A DNA stretch of 64,000 nucleotides, from assembly GCA_038043465.1 (NCBI GenBank), contig JBBTBX010000005.1, positions 110,934-174,933 on the forward strand, given 5' to 3'. The notes under the pieces were generated by a model. That model was not told the DNA's origin, searched no databases, and saw only the letters and a program-made list of their open reading frames with translations. This DNA comes from SXRF01 sp038043465. Lineage in GTDB: Bacteria > Pseudomonadota > Alphaproteobacteria > Rickettsiales > SXRF01. Positions 41,892 to 50,517 of the stretch are shown here, piece after piece. Within the stretch, counting starts at the first letter, position 1. Each line of letters begins with the position of its first letter. Made by a program: the position numbers and the translations under genes.

Positions 41892-42653
41892 TTATCTGTG
41901 GCGTGGATTTCTCATTTCTATAAGAGAGTACCATGCCTGCCATTTTATGAAAGGCAACGCAAAAACAGCGCGGTCAACTGCCGAAGTTATTTTCAAAATG
42001 CCATCACCCAGCTTGCTATCGCGCAGTGGCACTGAAAGCAGACTGAACAAGCCATAAAATTTCAATTCAACATCGGCAAAATAACGCTTCGCTATCTCCA
42101 TGTCCTTTTTAAGCAGCGGATGTTCATCAATCGTGCGCGCATCCGGTGTCATTTTCCGGTACGAATTAAAAAGCCTGTTATGTCCGAGCGGTTCCCAGAA
42201 TAGCGCAGTTCCATTCGGGCGCAGCACTCTGGCAATCTCAGAAAAAGAACTTTCAATATCCAGATGGTGGATAATCCCGCGACCAAAAACCATATCAAAA
42301 CTGGCATCAGGAAAATCCATTTTTTCTGCGTTCATCACCAGGAATTTTGTATTATTTATATTTTCTGTTGCCGATTTTTTATCTCCAAGCGAAACCGCAA
42401 CATCCGAAATATCAATGCCCGTTACCGCCTTTGCAACGCCAGCAACTTTATGCGCCATCGGGTAACTACCGCAGCCATATTCCAGAACCTCAGAATCCTT
42501 TGCAAGCTGCATCAGCCTTTGGTCAAAAGCTTGCGAGCCATCTTTTATAGCCGCGTAATATTTGCCCTGAGCATCGCGGTTTTCCTCACTAAAACGCGTA
42601 TTATGAAATTCGCGTTCACGCTCAATCCGGTCATCAAACTTGGGTTTCAACAT
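41892..42653 (-). CDS. Class I SAM-dependent methyltransferase
   Basis: The 253-residue protein has the SAM motif I VLEYGCGSYPMAHKVAGVAK, then VTGIDISDVAV and FPDASFDMVFGRGIIHHLD, characteristic of Methyltransf_11. The substrate is unknown; the C-terminal part, with FYGLFSLLSVPLRDSKLG, is seen in small-molecule or lipid methyltransferases. I use ATG 42653; a TTG two codons upstream is possible. It lies 29 bp downstream of lon. Confidence 0.88.
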   Translation of the reverse strand: MLKPKFDDRIEREREFHNTRFSEENRDAQGKYYAAIKDGSQAFDQRLMQLAKDSEVLEYGCGSYPMAHKVAGVAKAVTGIDISDVAVSLGDKKSATENINNTKFLVMNAEKMDFPDASFDMVFGRGIIHHLDIESSFSEIARVLRPNGTALFWEPLGHNRLFNSYRKMTPDARTIDEHPLLKKDMEIAKRYFADVELKFYGLFSLLSVPLRDSKLGDGILKITSAVDRAVFALPFIKWQAWYSLIEMRNPRHR

Positions 42654-42682
42654 AGACAATCCATCAACAAAACATCTTGAGC

Positions 42683-45088
42683 CTAATGCGTTATCACTGC
42701 ACCTTCACCATCAGTTTTCGCCAAGGCAGCAGCTGCGGCAGCTTTCGGCTCGGTCCATTCAATCGATTCTGGCATCCGCACCAATGCTTCCTTCAGAACA
42801 TCATCCACGGTTGAAACCGGAATAATCTTAAGTTCCTTTTTCACATTGTCGGGAATTTCCTCAAGGTCTTTGACGTTTTCCTGCGGAATCAGAACCGTGG
42901 TTATGCCACCGCGCAAAGCCGCCAGCAGCTTTTCTTTCAGCCCGCCAATGCCAAGCACCCGCCCGCGCAAAGTCACCTCTCCGGTCATCGCCACATTTTT
43001 TCTTACAGGAATTCCGGTAAGCACTGAAACAATCGCGGTAGTCATACCGATACCCGCCGAAGGACCATCTTTCGGGGTTGCCCCTTCCGGAACGTGGACG
43101 TGTATGTCTTTATTCTGAAATGTCGGAGGAATTATACCAAAATCCAGCGAGCGCGAACGCACGTAAGAAATCGCTGCCTGCACCGACTCCTGCATCACGC
43201 TGCCAAGTTTACCGGTAATCGAAGTTTTACCCTTGCCCGGCATTGTCACCGCCTCAATCACCAGCAGATCCCCGCCAACTTCCGTCCATGCCAAGCCTGT
43301 GACCATACCCACAAGATCCACTTTTTCCGCCTCACCATACGTATAGCGACGCACACCGGCGAATTTGCCCAGATTACTCGCCGTAACTTTCACCGCGTTT
43401 TTGCCTTTCAGAAGAATATCTTTCACCGCTTTACGCGTCATGTTGGCAATTTCGCGCTCTAAATTACGCACGCCGGATTCGCGGGTATAATAGCGGATAG
43501 TCTCGCGCAGAGCCTCATCGGAAATTGACCACTCAGTCTTTTTCAAGCCGTGGCTTTTCACCTGTTTTGGAATCAAATATTGCTTAGCAATATTCAGTTT
43601 TTCATCTTCGGTATAACCTGGAATCCGGATAATTTCGAGACGGTCAAGCAAAGGCCGCGGCATATTATATGAGTTGGCAGTTGCGATAAACATCACATCT
43701 GACAAATCATAATCCAGTTCCAGATAATGATCGTTGAAATTTTTGTTCTGTTCCGGATCTAGCACCTCAAGCAGAGCAGCAGCCGGATCGCCCCGTGAAT
43801 CCGCGCCCATCTTATCAATTTCATCAAGCAGGATAAGTGGATTGCTGGATTTAGCTTTTTTCATAGATTGAATAATTTTACCCGGCATCGAACCGATATA
43901 AGTTCTGCGATGCCCGCGGATCTCAGCTTCATCACGCACGCCACCCAGCGAGATGCGAACAAAGTTACGACCAGTCGCCCGCGCAATGGATTTAGCAAGT
44001 GAAGTTTTACCCACACCCGGAGGGCCAACTATACACAAAACCTGCCCCTTAACCTGCTTAGTGCGCTGCTGCACCGCCAGATATTCCAGCGTGCGGTCTT
44101 TCACTTTTTCCAGACCGTAATGATCCTGATCCAGAATCTTCTGCGCATGTTTCAAATCACTGATAATCCGCGTTGGTTTTTTCCACGGAGTAGAAATAAT
44201 CCAGTCCAGATAATTGCGGATAACCGAGGCTTCTGCCGACATAGGACTCATCGAGCGCAACTTCTTCAGCTCGGCAAAAGCCTTTTCTTTTCCTTCTTTC
44301 GACAGACGTAATTTTTTGATTTTTTCTTCCAGTTCGCCAAATTCATCCTTACCGTCTTCGCCCTCGCCCAGCTCCTTCTGAATCGCTTTCATCTGCTCAT
44401 TCAGGTAATATTCGCGCTGGGTTTTTTCCATCTGCCTTTTCACCCGTGAACGAATGCGGCGTTCGGTATTCAGCACCGAAATCTCATTTTCCATCAGCGT
44501 AAAAATATGCTCAAGACGCTCAGTCACGTTCAGCATTTCCAGAATCTTCTGCTTTTCAGGAATATCAACCGACATATGCGCGGCGATAGTATCGGCAAGC
44601 AGGCTTGGATTAGTTATTTTGCTTACAGTTCCCAAGGTTTCCGGCTGGATTTTCTTATTAAGCTTCACATATTGCTCAAACTGCCCCAGAACCGTGCGGA
44701 ACATCGCTTCTGATTCGTCCTTATTGCCGGCTTCTTCCGCCGCCAGCTCTGCCATCACCTGAAAATAATCATGATTATTGAGGAATTCGGTAATCTTGGC
44801 ACGGGCAACGCCCTCCACCAGCACTTTCACTGTGCCGTCCGGCAGGCGCAGCAGCTGCAGAATATTACCAATAGTGCCAACTCGGTAAACGTCAACCTCA
44901 CGCGGGTCATCAACCCCGCCATTTTTCTGGGTTACCAACAATATCTTACCACCACGGCGCACCACCTCCTCCAAAGCACGCACCGACTTTTCGCGCCCGA
45001 CAAAAAGCGGGACAACCATCGATGGGAAAACAACAATATCGCGCAGTGGCAGAATCGGGAAAATATTAGACATGGGTTTGCTTTGCAT
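42683..45088 (-). CDS. lon: ATP-dependent Lon protease
   Basis: The 801-residue protease has the N-terminal LAN domain (FPILPLRDIVVFPSMVVPLF), Walker A GPPGVGKTSLAKS and AAA+ sensor regions. The Ser-Lys dyad is in PKDGPSAGIGMTTAI and GGLKEKLLAALRGG. It degrades misfolded and regulatory proteins; in Caulobacter, Lon controls CcrM, DnaA and SciP. Either 45088 or 45073 could be the start. The C-terminus has a short Ala-rich extension (AAAAALAKTDGEGAV). Confidence 0.98.
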   Translation of the reverse strand: MQSKPMSNIFPILPLRDIVVFPSMVVPLFVGREKSVRALEEVVRRGGKILLVTQKNGGVDDPREVDVYRVGTIGNILQLLRLPDGTVKVLVEGVARAKITEFLNNHDYFQVMAELAAEEAGNKDESEAMFRTVLGQFEQYVKLNKKIQPETLGTVSKITNPSLLADTIAAHMSVDIPEKQKILEMLNVTERLEHIFTLMENEISVLNTERRIRSRVKRQMEKTQREYYLNEQMKAIQKELGEGEDGKDEFGELEEKIKKLRLSKEGKEKAFAELKKLRSMSPMSAEASVIRNYLDWIISTPWKKPTRIISDLKHAQKILDQDHYGLEKVKDRTLEYLAVQQRTKQVKGQVLCIVGPPGVGKTSLAKSIARATGRNFVRISLGGVRDEAEIRGHRRTYIGSMPGKIIQSMKKAKSSNPLILLDEIDKMGADSRGDPAAALLEVLDPEQNKNFNDHYLELDYDLSDVMFIATANSYNMPRPLLDRLEIIRIPGYTEDEKLNIAKQYLIPKQVKSHGLKKTEWSISDEALRETIRYYTRESGVRNLEREIANMTRKAVKDILLKGKNAVKVTASNLGKFAGVRRYTYGEAEKVDLVGMVTGLAWTEVGGDLLVIEAVTMPGKGKTSITGKLGSVMQESVQAAISYVRSRSLDFGIIPPTFQNKDIHVHVPEGATPKDGPSAGIGMTTAIVSVLTGIPVRKNVAMTGEVTLRGRVLGIGGLKEKLLAALRGGITTVLIPQENVKDLEEIPDNVKKELKIIPVSTVDDVLKEALVRMPESIEWTEPKAAAAAALAKTDGEGAVITH

Positions 45089-45249
45089 AGTATCCGATAT
45101 ATTTGTTATAGGTTTTATTACAGATTACTTATTTATAGGAATATATATAGAAAAAAATTATTATGTAATTAGTTATAACTTCTTCTTGATATTTAGTTCT
45201 AATATAATAGAACTGGCACTCTATTACTAGGGGCAAGTAGTAAAAAGTT

Positions 45250-45342
45250 ATGAGTGCTGAGTGCTAAGCAGGAAAAAATTGTTTTAATACATAATATTAA
45301 CCTGATTACTCATTACTCAGCACTTTAAACTCCCTACTCATT
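45250..45342. repeat. Heptanucleotide-repeat inverted pair (words GAGTGCT and ACTCATT)
   Basis: Upstream of the tRNA are GAGTGCT heptamers and, after about 45 bp, ACTCATT, ACTCAGC, ACTTTAA, ACTCCCT and ACTCATT units in the complementary sense. The last unit ends one or two bases before the tRNA gene. Confidence 0.75.
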
Positions 45343-45343
45343 T

Positions 45344-45428
45344 GCGGATGTGGCGGAATTGGTAGACGCACTAGATTTAGGTTCTAGCGCCGCGAGGCGT
45401 GGGGGTTCAAGTCCCTCCATCCGCACCA
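45344..45428 (+). tRNA. tRNA-Leu (anticodon TAG)
   Basis: The 85-nt class II tRNA has the acceptor stem GCGGATG / CATCCGC and a D-arm with GGCGGAATTGGTAGACGC. The anticodon arm is CTAGA-TTTAGGT-TCTAG, giving anticodon TAG. A variable arm (CGCCGCGAGGCG) and the T-arm GGGGGTTCAAGTCCCTC follow. The 3' CCA is encoded. The anticodon reads CUN leucine codons. The length and long variable arm fit leucine tRNAs. Confidence 0.97.
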
Positions 45429-45540
45429 GCCTTCGCACTACGTGCTTCGGCTGGCTTACGCCAGTAAGCCTGCTGAACACATTAGGAGAAGGCTGCGCTA
45501 CGAAGCTTGAGTGTAACGAAAGCGAAGGAGGGCTATCACC

Positions 45541-45794
45541 ATGTATTATGTTTACATACTACGTAGCGTCAACTTCCCGAAGCAAACTTACCGAGGATAT
45601 ACAGAGGATATACAGAGGATTTAAAAGCTCGTATAAAGGCTCATAATGCAGGTAAATCAACACATACAGCTAAGTATCTACCATGAGAATTGGTAAGTTA
45701 TCATGCATTTGCTGACCAACAAAAAGCCCGTGAATTTGAACATTATCTAAAGACTGGATCAGGGAAAGCCTTCGCCAATAAACGGCTATTATAA
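45541..45794 (+). pseudogene. GIY-YIG endonuclease-family pseudogene
   Basis: From 45541 the frame reads MYYVYILRSVNFPKQTYRGY, the GIY-YIG entry of the small YhbQ/UPF0213-like family. An 11-bp tandem duplication (GGATATACAGA at 45595 and 45606) shifts the frame. Beyond it the family continues in another frame as AHNAGKSTHTAKYLP, a TGA stop where Trp is expected, then ELVSYHAFADQQKAREFEHY and LKTGSGKAFANKRLL. Two lesions make it a clear pseudogene. GAAGGAGGG lies upstream. Between it and the tRNA is a structured segment with AGCCTTCGCACTACG and GAAGGCTGCGCTACGAAGC. Confidence 0.9.
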
Positions 45795-45900
45795 ACTTTT
45801 CCTATGCATTCTTAAAAATATGAAATAATCATATAGCTTGTCAGCAAACTTATAAACTTAGAGCGTTTTTATTTTATCAAGGACATTTTATACTCAAAGC

Positions 45901-45981
45901 AGTTCAAGAATTGGCTAGACAACCGAGACGAAGTGTAGAAAAACTACACGAGTCGAAGGTTAACAACGCCAATTCTTGAAA
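45901..45981. repeat. Inverted repeat upstream of the spermidine-synthase-like gene
   Basis: The 81-bp segment has arms TTCAAGAATTGGC and GCCAATTCTTGAA. A central hairpin GTGTAGAAAAACTACAC is flanked by CGAGACGAA and GAGTCGAAG. The nested layout is like the repeats at 32926 and 19858, although the sequence differs. Confidence 0.65.
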
Positions 45982-45993
45982 TGAGAAGAGTGT

Positions 45994-48429
45994 ATGCAGG
46001 AAAAATTAAATAGCCCAAGCAAGATTCATTTTATAGCAATAGGACTTTTTGCTTTTTCAATGATTGCCATACAGATCCTTGCCACCCGTATTTTCAGCGT
46101 TGTATTTTATTACCATTTTGCTTTTGCCGGAATTACGCTCGCCATGCTTGGGCTTACCGTTGGTGCATTCAAAGTATATTACAAGCCTTCGCGCTTCACT
46201 TCTTCCACTGTTGATGAAGAATGTGGGAAGCACGCATTATACTCAGCAATTTCAATAGTAATTGCTACTTTGGGAATGGTTGATATTGCCGGTCGCCTCA
46301 CTACGCTGGCAGACAGTTACACTGGCTCTCTAGCAGAGACAATAAGAATATTCGGTGGCCTGTTGCTTATATCCGGACCTTTCTTCCTATGCAGCAGCTT
46401 TGTTGCCATAGGTGTGTGTGTCACATTATTGCTCACCTATTTCCCATCACACACCAGTCGCCTGTATGCCGTGGATCTGGTAAGTGCTGCCCTTGGCTGC
46501 ATATTAATGATTGTAATGCTGAAATTTTTTGATCCGGTAAGCGTCATTTTATTATTAGCAAGCTTACTGTCCATATTTGGTTGGAAACTAGCTAAAGAAA
46601 AACTATCTTCTTTCAAAGTCAAGATGTTCTATTCTGTAATTATATTGTTCTTTTCTTTATTCACCGTACAATCATATTCTTATGTAACAGGCAACCCGAT
46701 ATTCCACCTACGCATTGCCAAACTCAGTATTCTTGAAAAATTTGATTTTGAACGCTGGAACAGCTTCACGCATGTGGGTGTATACCAAACACAAAATTCC
46801 AGACCATTTGAATGGGGATTCAGTGAGAAGTTTGATGAAAAGAATCATGAATTGATTGAACAAAAAAAACTGGTGATAGATGGAAGCGCAGGAACCATTC
46901 TCACAAAATTTGATGGTGATTTGGATAAAGTAAATTTCCTGAAATATGATGTTATCAATTCCGGTTATCATCTGCGCGATATAAACCACACGGCAATTAT
47001 TGGTGTCGGAGGTGGCAGGGATGTTCTTTCGGCTCTTGTGTTTGGTGTCAGGAAAATCACTGGTATCGAAATCAACCCCTCAATTTTTGAAGCACTGAAC
47101 AAGGTATATGCTGATTTTACCGGCAAACTTTATTCCTATGAAGAGATAGAGATGGTTAACGCGGAAGCAAGGAGTTATATAAGCTCGCATGACGTAAGCT
47201 ACGACATGATACAAATCTCACTGATTGATACATGGGCAGCAACAGCCGCTGGTGGTCTTGCTCTTTCCGAAAACAAACTTTACACTAAAGAAGCCTGGGT
47301 TGATTTTTTCAAACATTTAAATGAAAATGGAATGCTCAGCGTTTCCCGCTGGTTTATGGCTGACAAACATCACGGCGAGTTATATCGCCTTCTTTCCCTT
47401 GCAACGGACAGCCTGAAAGAAATCGCGCCTGATGCTGATATCCGAAATCACGTTATAGTGCTTAATAATTATGGCGGGATTATCAACATGCTGATTAGTA
47501 AATCAGCCTTCACTCCTGATGAAATAGCAAAAACCGCAGAATTTGCCGAAACCTATGGTTTTAATATGCTCATCACCCCAACTAAAGATTTTGATGACAT
47601 TTCCAAGACTATACTTTCCGGCAACGCTTCTAAAACTTTCTATGACTCATTACCACTTGATGTAACCACCACCACCGATGACCGTCCGTTCTTTTTTAAT
47701 ATGACACGGTTCAGGAATATATTTTCACCATTAGAAGGCGAAGATAATGCCGCCAATAACGCTGCCACTTATGTATTAGCAACCCTCGCCGCTATAGTAT
47801 TTTCCTATCTTACCTACGCTGTAATCTGGCCTATGTTTAATCTATATAGAGCAAAGCGTCAGGAGTTCAAAAATGCGCAACCATACATCGCCTATTTCAC
47901 ACTAATCGGTCTTGGATTCATGTTCATTGAAATGTCACTTATGCAGTGGCTGACTATTTTCCTGGGACATCCGGTATATGGCTTATCAGTTATTTTATTC
48001 ACGCTGCTATTATTCAGTGGCATAGGTAGTTACACTGTGCGCTCACATAATTTATCCAGAAGCGCGTACATTATCCGTCCATTATTACTCTGTATATCCA
48101 TCGCAACAACCTTATGGTTAGTTCATAATTACCGCATGGAATTGCATCATCATAATACCGAGATGCGGATATTATTCTCGGTCTTATTGTTAATTCCAGT
48201 GAGTTTGTTTTTGGGTATGATGTTCCCACTGGGAGTAGCAGCGGCAAAAAAACAACACGCCGAACTGTTGCCGTGGTTCTGGGCTTTAAATGGCGCAGCC
48301 TCGGTATTTGCCAGCATTTTCTCGGTAATAATCTCAATGAGCTATGGTGCCAGCATAAGCTACTGCTTTGGGCTATTATGCTATATTCTGTGCTTTTTCA
48401 TCTGCCTGCACCTAAGCAGGAAGTTTTAG
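45994..48429 (+). CDS. Large membrane protein with a spermidine-synthase-like (SAM-fold) domain
   Basis: The 811-residue protein has six or more N-terminal membrane segments (about 10-230). A central spermidine synthase/methyltransferase-like domain (about 280-580) contains TAIIGVGGGRDVLSALVFGV and ITGIEINPSIFEAL. The signature TTDDRPFFFNMTRF follows, then a second membrane bundle (about 590-811). Fused proteins of this architecture are found in many bacteria; substrate and activity are unknown and need not be spermidine synthesis. It stands alone between a repeat and a half repeat. GAGAAGAG precedes the start. Confidence 0.82.
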   Translation: MQEKLNSPSKIHFIAIGLFAFSMIAIQILATRIFSVVFYYHFAFAGITLAMLGLTVGAFKVYYKPSRFTSSTVDEECGKHALYSAISIVIATLGMVDIAGRLTTLADSYTGSLAETIRIFGGLLLISGPFFLCSSFVAIGVCVTLLLTYFPSHTSRLYAVDLVSAALGCILMIVMLKFFDPVSVILLLASLLSIFGWKLAKEKLSSFKVKMFYSVIILFFSLFTVQSYSYVTGNPIFHLRIAKLSILEKFDFERWNSFTHVGVYQTQNSRPFEWGFSEKFDEKNHELIEQKKLVIDGSAGTILTKFDGDLDKVNFLKYDVINSGYHLRDINHTAIIGVGGGRDVLSALVFGVRKITGIEINPSIFEALNKVYADFTGKLYSYEEIEMVNAEARSYISSHDVSYDMIQISLIDTWAATAAGGLALSENKLYTKEAWVDFFKHLNENGMLSVSRWFMADKHHGELYRLLSLATDSLKEIAPDADIRNHVIVLNNYGGIINMLISKSAFTPDEIAKTAEFAETYGFNMLITPTKDFDDISKTILSGNASKTFYDSLPLDVTTTTDDRPFFFNMTRFRNIFSPLEGEDNAANNAATYVLATLAAIVFSYLTYAVIWPMFNLYRAKRQEFKNAQPYIAYFTLIGLGFMFIEMSLMQWLTIFLGHPVYGLSVILFTLLLFSGIGSYTVRSHNLSRSAYIIRPLLLCISIATTLWLVHNYRMELHHHNTEMRILFSVLLLIPVSLFLGMMFPLGVAAAKKQHAELLPWFWALNGAASVFASIFSVIISMSYGASISYCFGLLCYILCFFICLHLSRKF

Positions 48430-48440
48430 TAATATCCTCG

Positions 48441-48480
48441 TCATTGCGAGCATTTTTATAAAAAATGCGTGGCAACACAG
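48441..48480. repeat. Half copy of the GTCATTGCGAG palindromic element
   Basis: The segment begins GTCATTGCGAGC, has a small hairpin GCATTTTTATAAAAAATGC, and breaks off after GTGGCAACACAGG. Only the left half of the element seen at 28836 and 62329 is present. Confidence 0.7.
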
Positions 48481-48542
48481 GAAAACTGCCATCTACAACT
48501 CCAAATCCAGCTCTCCAAATCCAGTAAAATAATTTAATTTTT

Positions 48543-48557
48543 TTAACTAATTGTTAA
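48543..48557. promoter_or_regulatory. Putative CtrA-binding site
   Basis: TTAACTAATTGTTAA matches the CtrA box TTAA-N7-TTAA and is fully symmetric (TTAAC, five bases, GTTAA). It lies 64 bp before the ATG at 48622. A third TTAAC follows at about 48563. The only other equivalent site I see is upstream of ctrA (50518). Confidence 0.65.
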
Positions 48558-48621
48558 ACTACTTAACATATTATATGCATATGTAGATTAATTAGTTAAT
48601 TTTATATTTATGGAGAATGTT

Positions 48622-48918
48622 ATGTCGCATGATGCGATAAATTCCTGGGTTAATGGCGCGAAGGCAGCAAAGCCTGATCTGAGCAACGCCGCCAAGTCAG
48701 CAGCTATTCAGGTTGTAAGACGCACCCAGGCGCAGGCGCGTGGCAATCTGATAATGGATATTGCTGAGAGAATCCGTCCGCACCTGCTCAAAATGTTTGA
48801 TGGTGTACGCGACGAAAACGGAATGTTGATGCAGCCGGCGCATGTGCGTGGAATCGCCCTGAACATGGCGCAGAAAATAGCTAAAGAACAAGAAATAAAA
48901 GTAGAATTAAAAAATTAG
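48622..48918 (+). CDS. Small unrecognised protein under a putative CtrA site
   Basis: The 98-residue protein is MSHDAINSWVNGAKAAKPDL, then helices with Ala/Gln/Arg (AIQVVRRTQAQARGNLIMDI) and IRPHLLKMFDGVRDENGMLM. It ends in a Lys/Glu-rich helix. No signal or membrane segment is visible. The ATG at 48622 is chosen because GGAG precedes it. The box at 48543 suggests cell-cycle control. I cannot assign a function. Confidence 0.6.
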   Translation: MSHDAINSWVNGAKAAKPDLSNAAKSAAIQVVRRTQAQARGNLIMDIAERIRPHLLKMFDGVRDENGMLMQPAHVRGIALNMAQKIAKEQEIKVELKN

Positions 48919-48940
48919 AAGAAACAACGGGAGTGGAACA

Positions 48941-49108
48941 ATGTCTATAACAGAACAAGGACTTGGAGAATATTTAAAGCAAGTCGTCGATCCTAATATT
49001 CTTAGTCAAATTTCCAAGGGAGCAATGGAAGAAGGGCTTAAGGGAATGGCAAACATCCTTAATCAACCACAACCGCAACAAACCCGTGGAGCTGGACATA
49101 GCCGATAG
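48941..49108 (+). CDS. Very small accessory protein with a polar, basic tail
   Basis: The 55-residue frame starts at 48941: MSITEQGLGEYLKQVVDP, a helical middle (KGAMEEGLKGMANIL), and the ending QPQPQQTRGAGHSR. It lies 22 bp after the gene at 48622 and before a rho-independent terminator, both of which support real expression. A GGGAGTGG segment precedes the ATG. The tail resembles those of other small proteins in this window (for example 49267 and 54542). Confidence 0.5.
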   Translation: MSITEQGLGEYLKQVVDPNILSQISKGAMEEGLKGMANILNQPQPQQTRGAGHSR

Positions 49109-49140
49109 AATTTAATAAATTTCTGTGACTAGAAATCATA

Positions 49141-49167
49141 AAACCCGCCGTAAATGGTGGGTTTTTT
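49141..49167 (+). terminator. Rho-independent terminator
   Basis: The stem AAACCCGCC / GGTGGGTTT around GTAAAT is followed by a T6 run. It ends the 48622-49108 transcript. A near-identical hairpin is at 49661-49690. Confidence 0.85.
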
Positions 49168-49185
49168 GTTCCCTTTATATACGTA

Positions 49186-49202
49186 TGTAACAAAAACTTA
49201 AC
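49186..49202 (+). promoter_or_regulatory. Possible upstream box of the 49267 gene
   Basis: TGTAACAAAAACTTAAC lies 64 bp before the ATG at 49267. It resembles the TGTCACAATATCTTAAC core of the 30968 box and, more weakly, the 35644, 62468 and 63362 boxes, at a similar distance from the start. The match is partial. Confidence 0.35.
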
Positions 49203-49266
49203 GTGCATTATTGACATATTTTGTTATACTTTAATGGCATAATAAATATTTATACGGAATTGTAAT

Positions 49267-49641
49267 ATGGAAACTAAACCTCCCCAAGAACCAGAAATTC
49301 AAATGCCTAGAGATCAAATAACCGCAGATTTAAGTGGGAAAAAGCCTATTGCACCTAAAGAATTAGGGTTTAACACTCCCGACAGCAAATATGCAACACG
49401 TGAGTTTGCTAAAAAAATAGAAGGAAAGGACTTGGTTATAGTACGAAAAGACGGCAGCCGAGTAATTTATACTGCAGAACGTATAGCTGAAGAAGCTGAA
49501 AACATAGAAAAAAATCCCGAAAAGCAAAAAATTACCAAATTTCTTATAATGCAATCTTTAGTATCCAGCGCAATGGATGGAAAAATCCAGGAACTAGGCA
49601 GTCGAGGCACAACCCCAAGCAACCCTGGACGCACTCGCTAA
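49267..49641 (+). CDS. Small unrecognised accessory protein with a basic tail
   Basis: The 124-residue soluble, charged protein has a Pro/Glu-rich start, then GKKPIAPKELGFNTPDSKYA and a beta/alpha-looking KDLVIVRKDGSRVIYTAERI. It ends in SRGTTPSNPGRTR. It is a single-gene unit between two similar terminators. It could be a secreted substrate like the other small proteins in the window, but no family is recognised. Confidence 0.6.
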   Translation: METKPPQEPEIQMPRDQITADLSGKKPIAPKELGFNTPDSKYATREFAKKIEGKDLVIVRKDGSRVIYTAERIAEEAENIEKNPEKQKITKFLIMQSLVSSAMDGKIQELGSRGTTPSNPGRTR

Positions 49642-49660
49642 TTCCTATCTGCAATTAATA

Positions 49661-49690
49661 AAAAACCCGCCGTAAATGGCGGGTTTTTTT
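49661..49690 (+). terminator. Rho-independent terminator
   Basis: The stem AAAAACCCGCC / GGCGGGTTTTT around GTAAAT has a T7 run on the plus strand and an A run on the other side. It could therefore work in both directions, for the gene at 49267 and for minus-strand ctrA. Confidence 0.85.
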
Positions 49691-49700
49691 ATCATATTAT

Positions 49701-49776
49701 GTCATCTCGAACGAATGTGAGATATCTTTGCAATTATTTTTATAATGGCAAGATTCCTCGACAAGCTCGGAATGAC
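49701..49776. repeat. GTCAT/ATGAC palindromic repeat
   Basis: The 76-bp unit begins GTCATCTCGAACGAA and ends TCGACAAGCTCGGAATGAC. The right part matches 56773-56796 (CTCGACAAGCTCG). It lies just 3' of ctrA. Confidence 0.75.
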
Positions 49777-49779
49777 AAA

Positions 49780-50496
49780 CTAAGCCATTTCGTTAGCGTG
49801 CATATGCGAATCAGAAATATTTTCTGGATCTTTCAGAACATATCCCCTGCCCCACACGGTTTCGATATAGTTTTCACCGCCAGCAGCTGACGCTAATTTT
49901 TTGCGCAGTTTGCAAACGAACACGTCGATAATTTTCAGCTCCGGCTCATCAATCCCGCCATAAAGATGGTTAAGGAACATTTCCTTGGTAAGGGTCGTGC
50001 CTTTACGCAGGGAAAGAAGCTCAAGAATACTGTATTCCTTAGAGGTCAAGTGCAATGCTTTGCCATCAACTTCGATAGAACGCGTATCAAGATTAACTGA
50101 AAGCTTGCCGGTACGGATAATAGATTCGCTATGACCTTTGGAACGGCGGACAATCGCCTGAATACGAGCGATAAGTTCACCTTTGTTGAAAGGTTTGGTC
50201 AGATAATCATCCGCGCCATAACCCAGCCCTTTAATCTTCTGGTCAGGACCAGACAAACCGGACAAAATCAAGATTGGCGTAGTCACGCGGGCAGCACGGA
50301 AACGGCGCAGCACCTCATAACCATCAATATCCGGCAACATAAGATCCAGGATTATTATATCATAATCATATAGTTTACCAATCTCCAACCCCTCTTCGCC
50401 AAGCTGAGTAGTATCGCAAATGATCCCCTCAGAGGCCAACGACAATTCAATCGCCTTAGCGGTTGAGGAATCATCTTCTACCAATAATACACGCAT
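49780..50496 (-). CDS. ctrA: Cell-cycle response regulator CtrA
   Basis: The 238-residue OmpR-type regulator begins MRVLLVEDDSSTAKAIEL and has the phosphoacceptor Asp 51 in IIILDLMLPDIDGYEV. The C-terminal winged helix contains LTSKEYSILELLSLRKGTTL and HLYGGIDEPELKIIDVFVCK, then ETVWGRGYVL; these are CtrA hallmarks. CtrA governs division, flagellar and other cell-cycle genes in alphaproteobacteria. AGGGGGGAC precedes the start. A CtrA box 22 bp upstream (50518-50532) suggests autoregulation. Confidence 0.95.
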   Translation of the reverse strand: MRVLLVEDDSSTAKAIELSLASEGIICDTTQLGEEGLEIGKLYDYDIIILDLMLPDIDGYEVLRRFRAARVTTPILILSGLSGPDQKIKGLGYGADDYLTKPFNKGELIARIQAIVRRSKGHSESIIRTGKLSVNLDTRSIEVDGKALHLTSKEYSILELLSLRKGTTLTKEMFLNHLYGGIDEPELKIIDVFVCKLRKKLASAAGGENYIETVWGRGYVLKDPENISDSHMHANEMA

Positions 50497-50517
50497 CTTG
50501 AGTCCCCCCTAATTTTA

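Noticed and set aside
45350..45646. 98-codon frame on the plus strand
   Set aside because: It runs through the tRNA-Leu gene and into the GIY-YIG pseudogene in another frame, so it is spurious.
45541..45794. TGA read as tryptophan (altered genetic code) to explain the stop in the GIY-YIG gene
   Set aside because: TGA serves as the normal stop of alr and of the first virB6, Trp codons elsewhere are TGG, and the gene also has a frameshift.
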